Positions 42,552-51,358 are shown, numbered from the stretch's first letter. The stretch is DNA of 64,000 bases from Actinocatenispora sera (GCF_018324685.1 NZ_AP023354.1:4402001-4466000); one strand, 5' to 3'. Notes: generated by a model from the letters alone, not told the origin. Numbers and translations: made by a program.

Positions 42552-42666
42552 CTACCGGCCAGCCGGTACCGCAGACGGGCGCTGCCGGTGCTGCCCACCA
42601 GGTGCGGATGCGGCAGGCTGAATGCAGTGGGCGATGCATGACCGAGGCCTCGGGGAGGCGAGACGG

Positions 42667-42957
42667 ATGCGGCACCAGCAGACAATCGCCACCGCACGGG
42701 GCGCGGCGCCGGGTGCCGGCGCCGCCGTGCGGACCGTGGCGTGCGAGGCGCTGTTCGCCTCCGAGCTGCCGCTCGCCGGCCGGCTGGCCGCCGACGAGAT
42801 CAACACCGCGATCCGGGACGCGTTGCAGCTGTTCGGTCGGCGTGGCTGCCTCGAACGGGTCGCGCAGGAGTACGGCGACCATCCGGATCTGGCCATCGCC
42901 CGGATGCGTCGCGCGGTCGCCGCCGTCGCGTCCTGCACCCCACCGGAACCTGGCTGA
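42667..42957 (+). CDS. conserved hypothetical protein
   Basis: 96 residues, helical and soluble: MRHQQTIATARGAAP ... LFASELPLAGRLAADEINTAI ... LQLFGRRGCLERVAQEYGDHPDLAIARMRR. The GC(L)xRVAQEYGDHP segment recurs in short actinobacterial hypotheticals. ATG 42667 is preceded by GGAGGCGAGACG; an in-frame ATG at 42622 would add 15 residues with weaker support. No function can be assigned. It is convergent with the FhuF-like gene across a strong terminator. Confidence 0.65.
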   Translation: MRHQQTIATARGAAPGAGAAVRTVACEALFASELPLAGRLAADEINTAIRDALQLFGRRGCLERVAQEYGDHPDLAIARMRRAVAAVASCTPPEPG

Positions 42958-42968
42958 CCCCCGCGGGG

Positions 42969-43009
42969 ATGTGCGGGAGCCCGACACCCCTCGGCGGGCT
43001 CCCGCACAT
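42969..43009. terminator. bidirectional terminator hairpin
   Basis: ATGTGCGGGAGCCCG (42969-42983) pairs perfectly with CGGGCTCCCGCACAT (42995-43009) around an 11-nt loop. It lies between the stops of convergent genes at 42957 and 43050. Confidence 0.82.
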
Positions 43010-43049
43010 CACCCCCAGGCACGGGCACGGACGTCACCCCCCAGGTCGT

Positions 43050-43787
43050 TCAGGGTCGGGCCGCGAGAACGCAGTCGCCGCAGAGGTTCTCCGGTCGTGC
43101 GGCGCCGGCCGTCCGGTAGATCAGGCAGCAGCTGCGGCGGTGCAGCCGACCGGCCCCGTCCAGGCTCGCGGCGCCGCGCAGCGGCTCCGCCCGCAGCAGC
43201 GCGGACAGCAGCGTGCGGGTCGTTCCGGCCAGCTCCGGCCGGCCCGCGGCAAGCATGCCGGCCGCGCCGCCGAGCGCGGAAGCCACGTTGCCCCAACGGA
43301 TCCGTACCGACAGCGGCCAGCGGCCGGCCGCGACCACCAGGTCGCGTACCGCCGCGTCGAGCACCGCCCGCCGGAACTCGCCGGCCAGCTCGGCGGGCCG
43401 GGGCGAGACGGGGGCCGGGTTCGGCAGCGCAAGCGGGAACGGGCCGCCGAGCGTCGGTTCCCAGTACAGGCGCGACAGCGACAGCGATACCACCGCGCCG
43501 GTACCGACCGCGAGCGCCAGCGCGGGTGCCACCAGCCGCGCGACGAGGCCCAGCTGTGCCACCGACACCGCGACTCGTTCCTCGACCTCGCCCGCCTCGC
43601 GGCCGGCGGCGGTGGCCAGCGCGACCCGCACCCGAGCGACCCGGTCGGCGAGCGTCGCCGGGTCGTCGACGAGTTCGCGCATCGGCCGCCACGGTGGGCC
43701 GGGCGGCGCGGTGGGTTGGTAACCCAGTACGGCGAAGAACGGACCCAGCCGCTCGAGCGCGGCGACGGGGTTCGGGCCCTCAGGCAT
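43050..43787 (-). CDS. FhuF-like (2Fe-2S) protein
   Basis: 245 residues. The C-terminus holds RRSCCLIYRT ... ENLCGDCVL, the four-cysteine cluster (C-C-x14-C-x2-C) of FhuF-type ferric-siderophore reductases. The N-terminal two thirds are helical and Ala/Leu-rich, with RELVDDPATLADRVARVR and SLSRLYWEPTLGGPFPLALP as in related actinobacterial proteins. FhuF-like enzymes reduce iron in imported siderophores in the cytoplasm. No siderophore transport gene is adjacent. The start ATG 43787 overlaps no other gene. Confidence 0.78.
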   Translation of the reverse strand: MPEGPNPVAALERLGPFFAVLGYQPTAPPGPPWRPMRELVDDPATLADRVARVRVALATAAGREAGEVEERVAVSVAQLGLVARLVAPALALAVGTGAVVSLSLSRLYWEPTLGGPFPLALPNPAPVSPRPAELAGEFRRAVLDAAVRDLVVAAGRWPLSVRIRWGNVASALGGAAGMLAAGRPELAGTTRTLLSALLRAEPLRGAASLDGAGRLHRRSCCLIYRTAGAARPENLCGDCVLAARP

Positions 43788-43907
43788 CCGCCGGCACCGG
43801 CGTCGGGGCCGGTGCGGCGGCGACGCCGCGCAGCGGCACCACGAAGGCGTTCTCCAACACGAACCGGAACGGCCCGGCCGGTAGGCCGGAACGGGTGCGG
43901 CGCAGCG

Positions 43908-44456
43908 TCACCGACGGCCGAACAGGCGGGCGAAGAACCGGCCGATCGGGCCGGACGGGCCCGGCTCGCGGCGGGTCACCGGCGGTGGGCCGGGCACCGA
44001 GGCCGGCGGCTCCGGCTCGGTACCGGGCTGCTCGGAGGCCACGTAGACCAGCCGGAACTTGCCGATCTGCACCTCGTCACCGCTGGCCAGTGTCGCGGTG
44101 TCGATGCGTTCCTTGTTCAGGTAGGTGCCGTTGAGGCTGCCCAGATCACGGGCCACGATGCGGCCGCCGTGGCGGGCGAACTCGACGTGCTTGCGCGACA
44201 CGGTCGCGTCGTCGAGCAGGATGTCGCTGTCGGCGTGCCGACCGGCCACCGTGCTCGGCGCATCGAGCAGGAACTGGGCCGGTGCGTTCGGCCCGTTCTT
44301 GACCACCAGCATCTTCGCGCCGGGCGGCAGGTTGCGGGCCAGGTCGGTGGTGGCCACCTCGGTGCGCGGGTCGTCCAGGACGGCGGCGAGGTCACCGAGA
44401 TGCAGCACCGAGGTTGCGTCTGGCGCGGCGGCTGGCACCTCATCGTCACGTCGCAT
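43908..44456 (-). CDS. FHA-domain protein
   Basis: 182 residues. The FHA domain (about 50-145) shows FLLDAPSTVAGRHADSDILLDDATVSRKHVEF and VARDLGSLNGTYLN, with the Gly-Arg, Ser-x-x-His and Asn-Gly-Thr residues that bind phosphothreonine. The N-terminal 45 residues contain threonines (ATTDLA) but not the ETTS motif phosphorylated in GarA/OdhI. The C-terminus is Pro-rich, ending in FFARLFGRR. Likely a reader of Ser/Thr kinase signalling. The kinase partner is not in the window. Start ATG 44456. Confidence 0.87.
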   Translation of the reverse strand: MRRDDEVPAAAPDATSVLHLGDLAAVLDDPRTEVATTDLARNLPPGAKMLVVKNGPNAPAQFLLDAPSTVAGRHADSDILLDDATVSRKHVEFARHGGRIVARDLGSLNGTYLNKERIDTATLASGDEVQIGKFRLVYVASEQPGTEPEPPASVPGPPPVTRREPGPSGPIGRFFARLFGRR

Positions 44457-44593
44457 CGGCCCACCCTAGCAGCGTGTCGGACGCGGACGGCGCACCGGCC
44501 GCACATCGGTACGAACCGTCCGCCGGCCGTCGCCGACCGCAGCGGGCGCTGGGCCGGCAGAACCGGACGAATCAGTTCGTACCACGACGATGT

Positions 44594-45649
44594 TCAGCGC
44601 TCGCTGACCGCCGCGTCGTCGAACGTGGCGACCTCGCGCAGGGTGCGCGCCGCCGCCTGCACCAGCGGTACCGCGAGCAGCGCGCCGGTGCCCTCGCCCA
44701 GCCGCAGGTCGAGGTCGATCAGCGGTCGCAGCCCCAGCTGGCGCAGCGCGGCGTCGTGACCCGGCTCGGCCGACCGGTGGCCGGCGATCAGCACGTCCGC
44801 GACGCGCGGCGCCAGCGCCGCGGCGACGAGCGCCGCCGCGCCGGCGATCACCCCGTCCAGGACCACCGGGACCCGGGCCGCGGCGGCTCCCAGCAGGAAG
44901 CCGGCGATGCCGGCGTGCTCCAGCCCGCCGACGGCGGCGAGTGCCCCGACCGGGTCGGCCGCCTCCGGCCGGTGCCGGGCCAGCGCCCGGCGCACCACGT
45001 CGACCTTGTGCGCCAGCATCGCGTCGTCCACGCCGGTACCGCGGCCGGTGACCGCCTCGGCGTCGGCGCCGGTGAACGCGGCGATCAAGGCCGCCGAGGC
45101 GGTGGTGTTCGCGATCCCCATGTCGCCGGTGGCGAGCAGCCGGTACCCTTCGTCGGCCAGCCGGCCGGCGATCTCGGCGCCGGCCAGCAGCGCCCGCTCG
45201 GCCTCGCCCCGGCTCATCGCCGGCTCCCGCGTCAGGTCCGCGGTGCCGGGGCGGACCTTGGCGGCGATCAGGTCCGGCCCCGCCGGCAGCTCGCTCGCCA
45301 CCCCGATGTCGACGGTACGGACGGCGGCACCGACCTGGCGGGCGAACGCGTTGACCACCGCGCCACCGGCCCGCATGTTCGCCACCATCTGCGCGGTGAC
45401 CTCCTGCGGCCAGGCGGTGACGCCCTGGGCGTGCACGCCGTGGTCGGCCGCGAACACCGCCACCGCGACCGGCTCGGGTAGCGGCGGCGGGCAGGCGCCG
45501 GCGACCCCGGCGAGCCGTACCGACAGCTCCTCCAGTACGCCCAGCGAACCGGGCGGCTTGGTCAACCGGTCCTGCCGGGCCCGAGCCGCGGCCATGGCGG
45601 CCTCGTCGGCCGGGCCGATGTGGGTGAGAACGGCGTCCAGGCTCGACAT
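44594..45649 (-). CDS. cobT: nicotinate-nucleotide-dimethylbenzimidazole phosphoribosyltransferase
   Basis: 351 residues. RQDRLTKPPGSLGVLEELS, VFAADHGVHAQGVTAWPQEVTAQM, GMANTTAS-like DMGIANTTASAALI, GRGTGVDD and a C-terminal RLGEGTGALLAVPLV with the catalytic Glu are diagnostic of CobT. It makes alpha-ribazole phosphate for the lower ligand of cobalamin in the cytoplasm. ATG 45649 has AAGGATG upstream; GTG 45676 would add nine residues. No other cobalamin genes are present in the window, so the pathway is dispersed. Confidence 0.95.
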   Translation of the reverse strand: MSSLDAVLTHIGPADEAAMAAARARQDRLTKPPGSLGVLEELSVRLAGVAGACPPPLPEPVAVAVFAADHGVHAQGVTAWPQEVTAQMVANMRAGGAVVNAFARQVGAAVRTVDIGVASELPAGPDLIAAKVRPGTADLTREPAMSRGEAERALLAGAEIAGRLADEGYRLLATGDMGIANTTASAALIAAFTGADAEAVTGRGTGVDDAMLAHKVDVVRRALARHRPEAADPVGALAAVGGLEHAGIAGFLLGAAAARVPVVLDGVIAGAAALVAAALAPRVADVLIAGHRSAEPGHDAALRQLGLRPLIDLDLRLGEGTGALLAVPLVQAAARTLREVATFDDAAVSER

Positions 45650-45817
45650 CGGCACATCCTTCGGTTCGCGGGACACCGCACCCTACCCAGGCGGGCGCGA
45701 CCCACCGCGCGGGGCAACGCGGCGGGTCGCGCGCCTCACCCCGGTCGCGATGCCCCGCACGGAGCAGATCCGACGAAATACGCATGGGCGCCCCGGCGGT
45801 GTGCAACCATTCGCGCC

Positions 45818-46519
45818 ATGGGGGTCAATGGGGAGGCGTCGGGCACATCGCCGCGAGTGGGCACCTTCGAGGTCGTGCTCTGGGGATACGACCGCAAGCA
45901 GGTCGAGGCGTGCATGACCCAGCTGGAGGAGCAGCTCACCGCGCTCTACGACGAGCAGCGCGAGGCCATGCAACTGACCGGTGAACTGCGGCGGCTGCGG
46001 GCCGAGAACGCCGACCTGCGGGCCCGGCTGTCCGGGGTTCCGCTGGTGCATCCGGTCGGAACCCGGGTGCAGCAGATCCTCGCGATGGCCGAGGAGGAGG
46101 CGACCGACCTGCGCACCAGCGCCGACCGGTACCTCGCTGCCGCGCGGGAGGACGCCGCCGCCATCGTCGCGGCCGCGAGGCAGGAGGCCGCCCGGGCCCG
46201 CCGGGACTGCGAGGTCGCCCTGGCCGAACAGCGGCGCGGCCAGCAGGAGGCCGCCGACCGGTTGCTCGCCGCGGCCCGCGCGGACGCGGACCGCATCCAC
46301 GCCGAGGCGCGCGCCGGCAAGGGCAACCGGCGACGCCGCACCGCCCGTACCGACCGGAGCCGGGCCGAGCACACCGGCCATGCCGAGCACGCCCCGGCCG
46401 GGCCGACCCGGCCGAGCGCCGAGGGTGGGGCCGAGCCGCGTCGCAGCCGCGCCGCGAGCCACGACCTGTCCCGGCCGGTACCGGCGCTGCGCGACGACCT
46501 GCGCCAGAACGGCGCCTGA
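45818..46519 (+). CDS. DivIVA-like coiled-coil protein
   Basis: 233 residues. The N-terminal FEVVLWGYDRKQVEACMTQLEEQL resembles the DivIVA/Wag31 membrane-targeting segment (F-x-V-x-x-x-GYD-x-x-QV). A long coiled coil follows (about 35-175), and the C-terminal 60 residues are basic and disordered (KGNRRRRTARTDRSR, SAEGGAEPRRSRAASHD). Such proteins mark cell poles or septa and organise growth in actinobacteria. It is shorter than and distinct from canonical Wag31. ATG 45818 is used; longer frames overlap the cobT promoter region. Confidence 0.72.
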   Translation: MGVNGEASGTSPRVGTFEVVLWGYDRKQVEACMTQLEEQLTALYDEQREAMQLTGELRRLRAENADLRARLSGVPLVHPVGTRVQQILAMAEEEATDLRTSADRYLAAAREDAAAIVAAARQEAARARRDCEVALAEQRRGQQEAADRLLAAARADADRIHAEARAGKGNRRRRTARTDRSRAEHTGHAEHAPAGPTRPSAEGGAEPRRSRAASHDLSRPVPALRDDLRQNGA

Positions 46520-46619
46520 CCGGCCCGCGTTCCACCCTGCGGGAACCGGACCGGCAACGACCGGTGAGCTCGCCCACTGGTGCTTCGGACGGGCCCGGCC
46601 GGGCTGACAGGCTGGCCGG

Positions 46620-47855
46620 ATGAGTACCACCGTCGACGCCGGCGCGCACCGGCTGCTGCGCCGCGCCGCCTACGCCACCGGTGGCGTGTTCGCGCTGTCC
46701 GGTGCGGTCCAGGCGACCTGGGTGTCGCGGCTGCCGGAGGTACGCACCACGCTGCACGCCGACCCGCGCTCGCTCGGTCTGGCCCTGCTCGGCACCGCCA
46801 TCGGGTCGGTGGCGTCGACCCCGCTCACCGGTCGGCTCGCCGCCCGGTACGGCAGCCGGGCGGTGGTTGCGGGCGCGACGGTGGTCAGCCTGGCCGGGCT
46901 GGTTGGCCTGTCGATGGTGCACTCGGTACCGGCGCTCGGCCTGGTACTGGTGCTGTTCGGGTTCGGCTACGGCGGCTGGGACGTGGCGATGAACATCCAC
47001 GGCCACCACGTCGAGTCGGCCGCCGGCCGCGCCTGGATGCCGCGCTACCACGCCGTGTGGAGCGTCGGCGGGTTCGTCGCCGCCGGGCTCGGGTCGGTGG
47101 TGGCCGGCGCGCGCGTACCGGTGCCGGTGCACTTCGTGGTGGCCGCGGTGCTGCTGGCCGGCGGCGTGTTCGGGCTGCTGACGCTGTTCCGGGCCGACGG
47201 CCGCGGCGCCAACGACCCGGCGTTCCCGGCGCCCGCGGTACCGGTCGATCTCGCACGGGCGGCGCCGGCGGTGCCGGTGGGGCGGATCGTGACGCTGCCG
47301 TTCGTCCTGCTCGGTGTGGTGATGGCGTGCTCGACGGTGGTGGAGGGCGCCGCCTCGGACTGGCTCGGCATCTACTTCAACACGGTGCGGGACGCGTCTC
47401 CGGCGGCGAGCTCCGCGGCGTACACGGTCTTCGCGATCGCGATGGCCGCCAGTCGCGGCGCCGGTACCTGGACGATCGCCTGGCTCGGCCGGGGCCGGGC
47501 GGTACGGGCGTCGGCCCTGCTCGCGCTCGCCGGCGTGACCGTGCTGCTGCTCGCACCGGTCACCGGCCTGGCGTACGCCGGCGCCGCGCTGTGGGGCCTG
47601 GGCACCGCGATCGTGTTCCCGGCGGTGATCAGCGCGGCCGGTGACACCGCGCCGGGCCGCGCCGCGCAGGCGATCTCGATGGTCACCCCGATCGGCTACA
47701 CCGGCTTCCTGGTCGGACCGCCGCTGGTCGGCCTGCTCGCCCAGCACACCGGGCTGGAACACGCGCTGTGGCTGATCGGCGGGCTCGCCGCGGTGATGGC
47801 GATCCTCGCCGGTGCCACCCGCGATCGCCGCGCCCCGGCCACCGCCCGAACCTGA
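46620..47855 (+). CDS. MFS transporter (YbjJ-like)
   Basis: 411 residues, twelve membrane helices. The first helix region SGAVQATWVSRLPEVRTTLHAD and the loop TGRLAARYGSRAVV are typical of YbjJ-type major facilitator proteins, as are GWDVAMNIHGHHVES and FNTVRDASPAASSAAYTVF. The substrate is unknown; relatives are often annotated as drug or metabolite exporters. A single gene, followed by a GC-rich repeat tract before the convergent xylB gene. Confidence 0.87.
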   Translation: MSTTVDAGAHRLLRRAAYATGGVFALSGAVQATWVSRLPEVRTTLHADPRSLGLALLGTAIGSVASTPLTGRLAARYGSRAVVAGATVVSLAGLVGLSMVHSVPALGLVLVLFGFGYGGWDVAMNIHGHHVESAAGRAWMPRYHAVWSVGGFVAAGLGSVVAGARVPVPVHFVVAAVLLAGGVFGLLTLFRADGRGANDPAFPAPAVPVDLARAAPAVPVGRIVTLPFVLLGVVMACSTVVEGAASDWLGIYFNTVRDASPAASSAAYTVFAIAMAASRGAGTWTIAWLGRGRAVRASALLALAGVTVLLLAPVTGLAYAGAALWGLGTAIVFPAVISAAGDTAPGRAAQAISMVTPIGYTGFLVGPPLVGLLAQHTGLEHALWLIGGLAAVMAILAGATRDRRAPATART

Positions 47856-47876
47856 TCGCCGCCCCGGCCGCCGCCC

Positions 47877-47972
47877 GACGCCGAGCGCGAGCCGTCCCCG
47901 CCGCCCGAGGCTGACCGCGAGCCGCCCCCGGCCGCCGCCCGGCGCCGAGCGCGAGCCGCCCCCGGCCGCCGC
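47877..47972. repeat. three degenerate 30-34 bp tandem units
   Basis: Three tandem copies built on GCCGAGCGCGAGCCG followed by a C-rich GCCCCCGGCCGCCGC block fill the gap between the MFS and xylB stop codons. No reading frame of either gene extends through them. They may form structured RNA at the 3' ends of both transcripts. Confidence 0.65.
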
Positions 47973-48015
47973 ACGGGGTGCGCGCCCGGCGGCGGGCGGT
48001 CGCGGCGGTGGCCGG

Positions 48016-49398
48016 TCAGCGCTCGTGCAGGCGGTGCCGGGCGGCGCGGTAGCGGGCGCGCAGCTCCGCCGGCCAGCCGGCGCCGGCCGGCTCGTACCGG
48101 GTGGCGTCCGGTCGTGGCCAGGCCGGCGGCTCGGCGGCGCCGGACAGCGCCCAGGCGGCCTGCCGGGCGGCGCCCAGCGCGACGTACTCGGCCGGCTCCG
48201 GCACCAGCACCGGTACGCCGAACACGTCCGGCGCGGCCACGCGGATCGCCGCCGACCGGGAGCCGCCGCCGATCAGCAGGACGGTGTCGATCGCGGCGCC
48301 GTGCGCGCGCAGCTCGTCCAGCGCATCGGCCAGACCGCACAGCACCCCGAGCACGCTGGCCCGGGCGAGGTTCTCCGGCGTCATCGCGGCCCGGGTCAGC
48401 CCGAGCAGCGACCCGGTGGCGTCCGGCAGGTTCGGGGTCCGCTCGCCGTCCAGGTACGGCAGCAGGGTCAGGCCACCGGCGTCCGGCGCGGCGCTGGTGG
48501 CGAGCGCGTCCAACCCGGCCAGATCGGTACCGAGCATCCGGGCCGTGGCGGCGAGCACCCGGCTGGCGTTGAGCGTGCAGGACAGCGGCAGGAACCGGCC
48601 GGTGGCGTCGGCGAAGCTCGCCACCGCGCCGGTCGGGTCGGTGACCGGCGAGCCGGCCAGCGCGAACACCGCCCCGCTGGTACCGATCGAGACGACCGCC
48701 TGACCGGGGGACAGGCCGAGGCCGAGCGCGGCCGCCGCGTTGTCACCGGCGCCGGCCGCGAGCAGCGCGCCGTCGGCGGTCTCGCCGGCGACCGCGGCCG
48801 GGGCGAGCACGGTCGGCAGTGCGGCGTCGTGGCCCAGCGCCGCGGTGAGCAGATCGTGCCGGTAGTCGCCGGTCGCCGCGGAGAAGTAGCCGGTACCGGA
48901 GGCGTCGCTGCGGTCGGTGGTCGGCTCGCCCCGGCCGCCGCGCAGCCGCCAGGTCAGCCAGTCGTGCGGCAGCAGCACCCGGGCCACCCGGGCGGCGTGG
49001 GCCGGCTCGTGCTCGGCCAGCCAGGCGAGCTTGGTGACGGTGTACGAGGCGACCGGCACCAGCCCGACCGACGCCGCCCAGCCGTCCGCGCCGTACTTCT
49101 CGGTCAGCGCCTCGGCCTGCGGCGCCGACCGCACGTCGTTCCACAGCAGCGCCGGCCGGACCGGCCGGTCCGCGTCGTCGAGCGCCACCATGCCGTGCTG
49201 CTGGGCGCCCACGCCGATCGCCGCCGCGCCCCCGGCCGTACCGCCGGCGTCGGCCAGCGCCCGCCACCACGCCTCGGGGTCGACCTCGGTACCGTCCGGG
49301 TGCGGCGCCTGGCCGGCCCGCAACACCCGGCCGGTGTCGTCGTCGACGGTGAGCACCTTGCAGGACTGGGTCGACGAGTCGATCCCCACCACGGCCAT
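48016..49398 (-). CDS. xylB: xylulokinase
   Basis: 460 residues of the FGGY kinase family. VVGIDSSTQSCKVLTVD (phosphate 1), GVGAQQHGMVALDD (xylulose-binding loop), LLWNDVRS, LPHDWLTWRLRG, ASGTGYFSAATGDY with the catalytic Asp region, AGAGDNAAAALG, VSIGTSGAVFA and LLIGGGSRSAAIR are all characteristic. It phosphorylates D-xylulose to enter the pentose phosphate pathway. xylA is not adjacent in the window. The start ATG 49398 follows GGAGGAACCGGG. Confidence 0.93.
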   Translation of the reverse strand: MAVVGIDSSTQSCKVLTVDDDTGRVLRAGQAPHPDGTEVDPEAWWRALADAGGTAGGAAAIGVGAQQHGMVALDDADRPVRPALLWNDVRSAPQAEALTEKYGADGWAASVGLVPVASYTVTKLAWLAEHEPAHAARVARVLLPHDWLTWRLRGGRGEPTTDRSDASGTGYFSAATGDYRHDLLTAALGHDAALPTVLAPAAVAGETADGALLAAGAGDNAAAALGLGLSPGQAVVSIGTSGAVFALAGSPVTDPTGAVASFADATGRFLPLSCTLNASRVLAATARMLGTDLAGLDALATSAAPDAGGLTLLPYLDGERTPNLPDATGSLLGLTRAAMTPENLARASVLGVLCGLADALDELRAHGAAIDTVLLIGGGSRSAAIRVAAPDVFGVPVLVPEPAEYVALGAARQAAWALSGAAEPPAWPRPDATRYEPAGAGWPAELRARYRAARHRLHER

Positions 49399-49484
49399 CC
49401 CGGTTCCTCCTGCCCTCGGCTCGGCCCGTACCGGCTCCGATCATGCCTCGCCGGGCGGGCGGCGGGTGGCGGGGGCGGCGGGGA

Positions 49485-50054
49485 TCAGGTTGCCGGCCGG
49501 GCCCGGTACAGGTCGCGCAGCAGGGCGATCTCGGCGCCGTGGTGGATCGCCTCGCGGTGGATGTGCAGCACCAGCGCCGCCATCGGCAGCTGCCCGTACG
49601 GGCCCTCGGCCGGGCCGCAGGGTTGCGCGAGCCGCTCCGGGGTCAGCCCGCGCACGCCGGCCATCCAGGTCGCGTACTGCTCGTCGAGCTGGGCGAGCGC
49701 GGTGCCGGCGTCACCGGCGTACGCGAAGCTGTCGTAGTCGGTCGCGGGGGCGCCGAAGTGGTGGGCGTTGCGCATCGCGAACACCCCGACGATCACGTGC
49801 GCCAGCCGCCAGGCGATCGTGGTGACCGGTGCCGGATCCGGCTCCGGGTAGGCGAAGTCGACGGTGTAGGCGCCGGTGCCGACGGTGCTCGCCGCGGTGC
49901 CGGTGCCCGCCGGCCGCACGCTCCAGCAGCCGGGCACCGGCTCCCAGAAGTACTCGTCGTCGCCGAGGCCGGCGAGCCGCGGCCGCAGCTGGTGGTCCCA
50001 GTGCCAGCCGAGCTGGTCGGCGAGGTTGCCGGTCCAGTCGATTTCGCTGCTCAT
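49485..50054 (-). CDS. DinB family protein
   Basis: 189 residues. LADQLGWHWDHQLRPRLAGLGDDEYFWEPVPGCWSVRP is the first helix and motif of the DinB/mycothiol-dependent maleylpyruvate isomerase-like fold. TTIAWRLAHVIVGVFAMRNAH (His) and LVLHIHREAIHHGAEIALLRDLY (His-x3-His) supply the metal-binding histidines. Enzymatic substrate unknown; many relatives are thiol transferases. ATG 50054 with GGAGGAACGG upstream. It is followed by xylB but faces its own gap. Confidence 0.87.
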   Translation of the reverse strand: MSSEIDWTGNLADQLGWHWDHQLRPRLAGLGDDEYFWEPVPGCWSVRPAGTGTAASTVGTGAYTVDFAYPEPDPAPVTTIAWRLAHVIVGVFAMRNAHHFGAPATDYDSFAYAGDAGTALAQLDEQYATWMAGVRGLTPERLAQPCGPAEGPYGQLPMAALVLHIHREAIHHGAEIALLRDLYRARPAT

Positions 50055-50147
50055 GGCCGTTCCTCCCGCGCGGGAGCACCCGTCGGGCACGACCGCGCGA
50101 TATCCATGCTTCGCTCGCTCATTCCGCGACGCTAGCGCCGGCTGCGG

Positions 50148-50732
50148 TCAGTTCCGGTCCGCATCGTGCCAGCGTTGCTCCAAACCGGTGAAGAACCGTT
50201 CGGCGGCGGCGTCCAGCGCGGCGTCGTCGCCGGTGGCGAGCCAGTCCAGGGCGAGGCCGCGGGCCACCGCGAGGCACAGCCGGGCGTCCGCGGCGGCCTC
50301 GGCCGGCGGCACCCCGGCGGCGGTGACGAACTCCACCAGCGGTTCGAGCCACGACTCGACCACACCGGCGAGCAACGGTTGGGTCGCCTCGTTTGCGCGC
50401 AGCGCCCGCCCGTACAGCTCGAAGAACAGCCGCATGTACGGGGCGAGCGCCGGATCGTGCAGGTGCCGGTACATGCCGCGCATCACCTGGCCGGCGTCGG
50501 CGCCGGGCGCCTCGCGCAGCGCGGCGAGCGCGGCGAGCTGGCGGCGCTCCATCTCCTGGGCGACCGCGACGAGCAGGCCGTCCTTGCTGCCGAAGTGGTA
50601 GATGAGCATCCGGTGGCTGGTGCCGAGCCCGGCGGCGAGGCCGCGCAGCGTCAGGTCGGTGGTACCGCGCTCGGCGAGGTGGTCGATGGCTCGTTCCACC
50701 AGCGCGGAGCGGGGGTCGCGGGCGGCAGGCAT
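50148..50732 (-). CDS. TetR-family transcriptional regulator
   Basis: 194 residues. The HTH (about 8-50) reads LVERAIDHLAERGTTDLTLRGLAAGLGTSHRMLIYHFGSKDGLL, a standard TetR N-terminus, followed by a helical ligand domain. ATG 50732 is chosen because the ATG at 50741 lies inside a perfect palindrome that is surely the operator. Neither has a Shine-Dalgarno, so translation is probably leaderless or weak. It is divergent from the SRPBCC gene 50 bp away and most likely represses both. The inducer is unknown, possibly a hydrophobic molecule bound by the SRPBCC protein. Confidence 0.9.
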   Translation of the reverse strand: MPAARDPRSALVERAIDHLAERGTTDLTLRGLAAGLGTSHRMLIYHFGSKDGLLVAVAQEMERRQLAALAALREAPGADAGQVMRGMYRHLHDPALAPYMRLFFELYGRALRANEATQPLLAGVVESWLEPLVEFVTAAGVPPAEAAADARLCLAVARGLALDWLATGDDAALDAAAERFFTGLEQRWHDADRN

Positions 50733-50764
50733 GTACCACATGGTACATGTACCATGTGGTACAT
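50731..50764. promoter_or_regulatory. perfect 34-bp palindromic operator
   Basis: ATGTACCACATGGTACA followed by its exact reverse complement. Each half also contains the near-palindrome GTACCACATGGTAC. It overlaps the TetR start codon and ends 17 bp before the SRPBCC start, so binding would shut both promoters. The length suits two TetR dimers bound side by side. Confidence 0.85.
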
Positions 50765-50781
50765 CAGCTCAGGAGGCAGCG

Positions 50782-51201
50782 ATGCATGTGGAGAAATCGG
50801 TACGGATCGCCGCACCCGCCGACGAGATCTGGCGGGTGTTGGCCGACGTCGAACGCTGGCCGGAGTGGACCGCGTCGATGCAGCGGGTGGAGCGGCTCGA
50901 CGACGGCGAGTTCACCGTCGGCAGCCGCGCACGGGTGCAGCAGCCGAAGCTGCGGCCGGCGATCTTCGAGGTCACCGAGTCGACGCCCGGCGAGTCGTTC
51001 GTCTGGCGCGCCCGGGTCAGCGGCACCGAGATGCTCGCCGGCCACTACCTGCAGCCCGACGGCGACGCCACCCTCACCCGGCTCACGTTCGATCACACCG
51101 GCGGGCTCGCCGGCCTGATCGACCTGTTCTACGGCAAGATGATCCGCGAGTATGTCGGGATGGAGACCGCCGGCCTGCGCCGGCACTGCGAGGCTGCCTG
51201 A
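50782..51201 (+). CDS. SRPBCC (START/Bet v1-like) family protein
   Basis: 139 residues. VEKSVRIAAPADEIWRVLADVERWPEWTASMQRVERLD begins the fold, FTVGSRARVQQPKLRPAIFEVTES and FVWRARVSGTEMLAGHYL form the sheet, and a C-terminal helix (GLIDLFYGKMIREYVGMETAGL) closes the hydrophobic cavity. Such proteins bind or modify hydrophobic ligands, including polyketides. Strong CAGGAGGCAGCG before ATG. It sits just past the TetR palindrome, so it is probably strongly repressed until an inducer appears. Confidence 0.88.
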   Translation: MHVEKSVRIAAPADEIWRVLADVERWPEWTASMQRVERLDDGEFTVGSRARVQQPKLRPAIFEVTESTPGESFVWRARVSGTEMLAGHYLQPDGDATLTRLTFDHTGGLAGLIDLFYGKMIREYVGMETAGLRRHCEAA

Positions 51202-51205
51202 CGCC

Positions 51206-51358
51206 TCATTCGAGATCGGCGAGCGCGGTCCTCACTTCATCCGAGGTCGGCGAGGGCGGTCCTCACTTCATCCGAGGTCGGCGAGGGCGGTCCTCACTTC
51301 ATCCGAGGTCGGCGAGGGCGGTCCTCACCTCATCCGAGGTCGGCGAGGGCGGTCCTCG
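51206..51358. repeat. 31-bp minisatellite, five copies
   Basis: Five head-to-tail copies beginning TCATCCGAGGTCGGCGAGGG. Copies 2 and 3 are identical, copy 4 differs at one base, copy 1 has several changes and copy 5 is cut after 29 bases. On the minus strand each full unit encodes RTALADLG and then a stop codon, i.e. the tail of the frame described next. It follows the SRPBCC stop directly. There are no spacers between units, so this is not a CRISPR array. Confidence 0.88.

Noticed and set aside
50732-50741. TetR start at ATG 50741 (adding Met-Trp-Tyr)
   Set aside because: Those codons lie within the perfect palindrome and have no ribosome site; the inner ATG at 50732 fits family N-termini better, though neither is proven.
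51206-51358. Direct repeats of 31 bp that might suggest a CRISPR array
   Set aside because: Units are contiguous without spacers, and no cas gene is present; it is a minisatellite.
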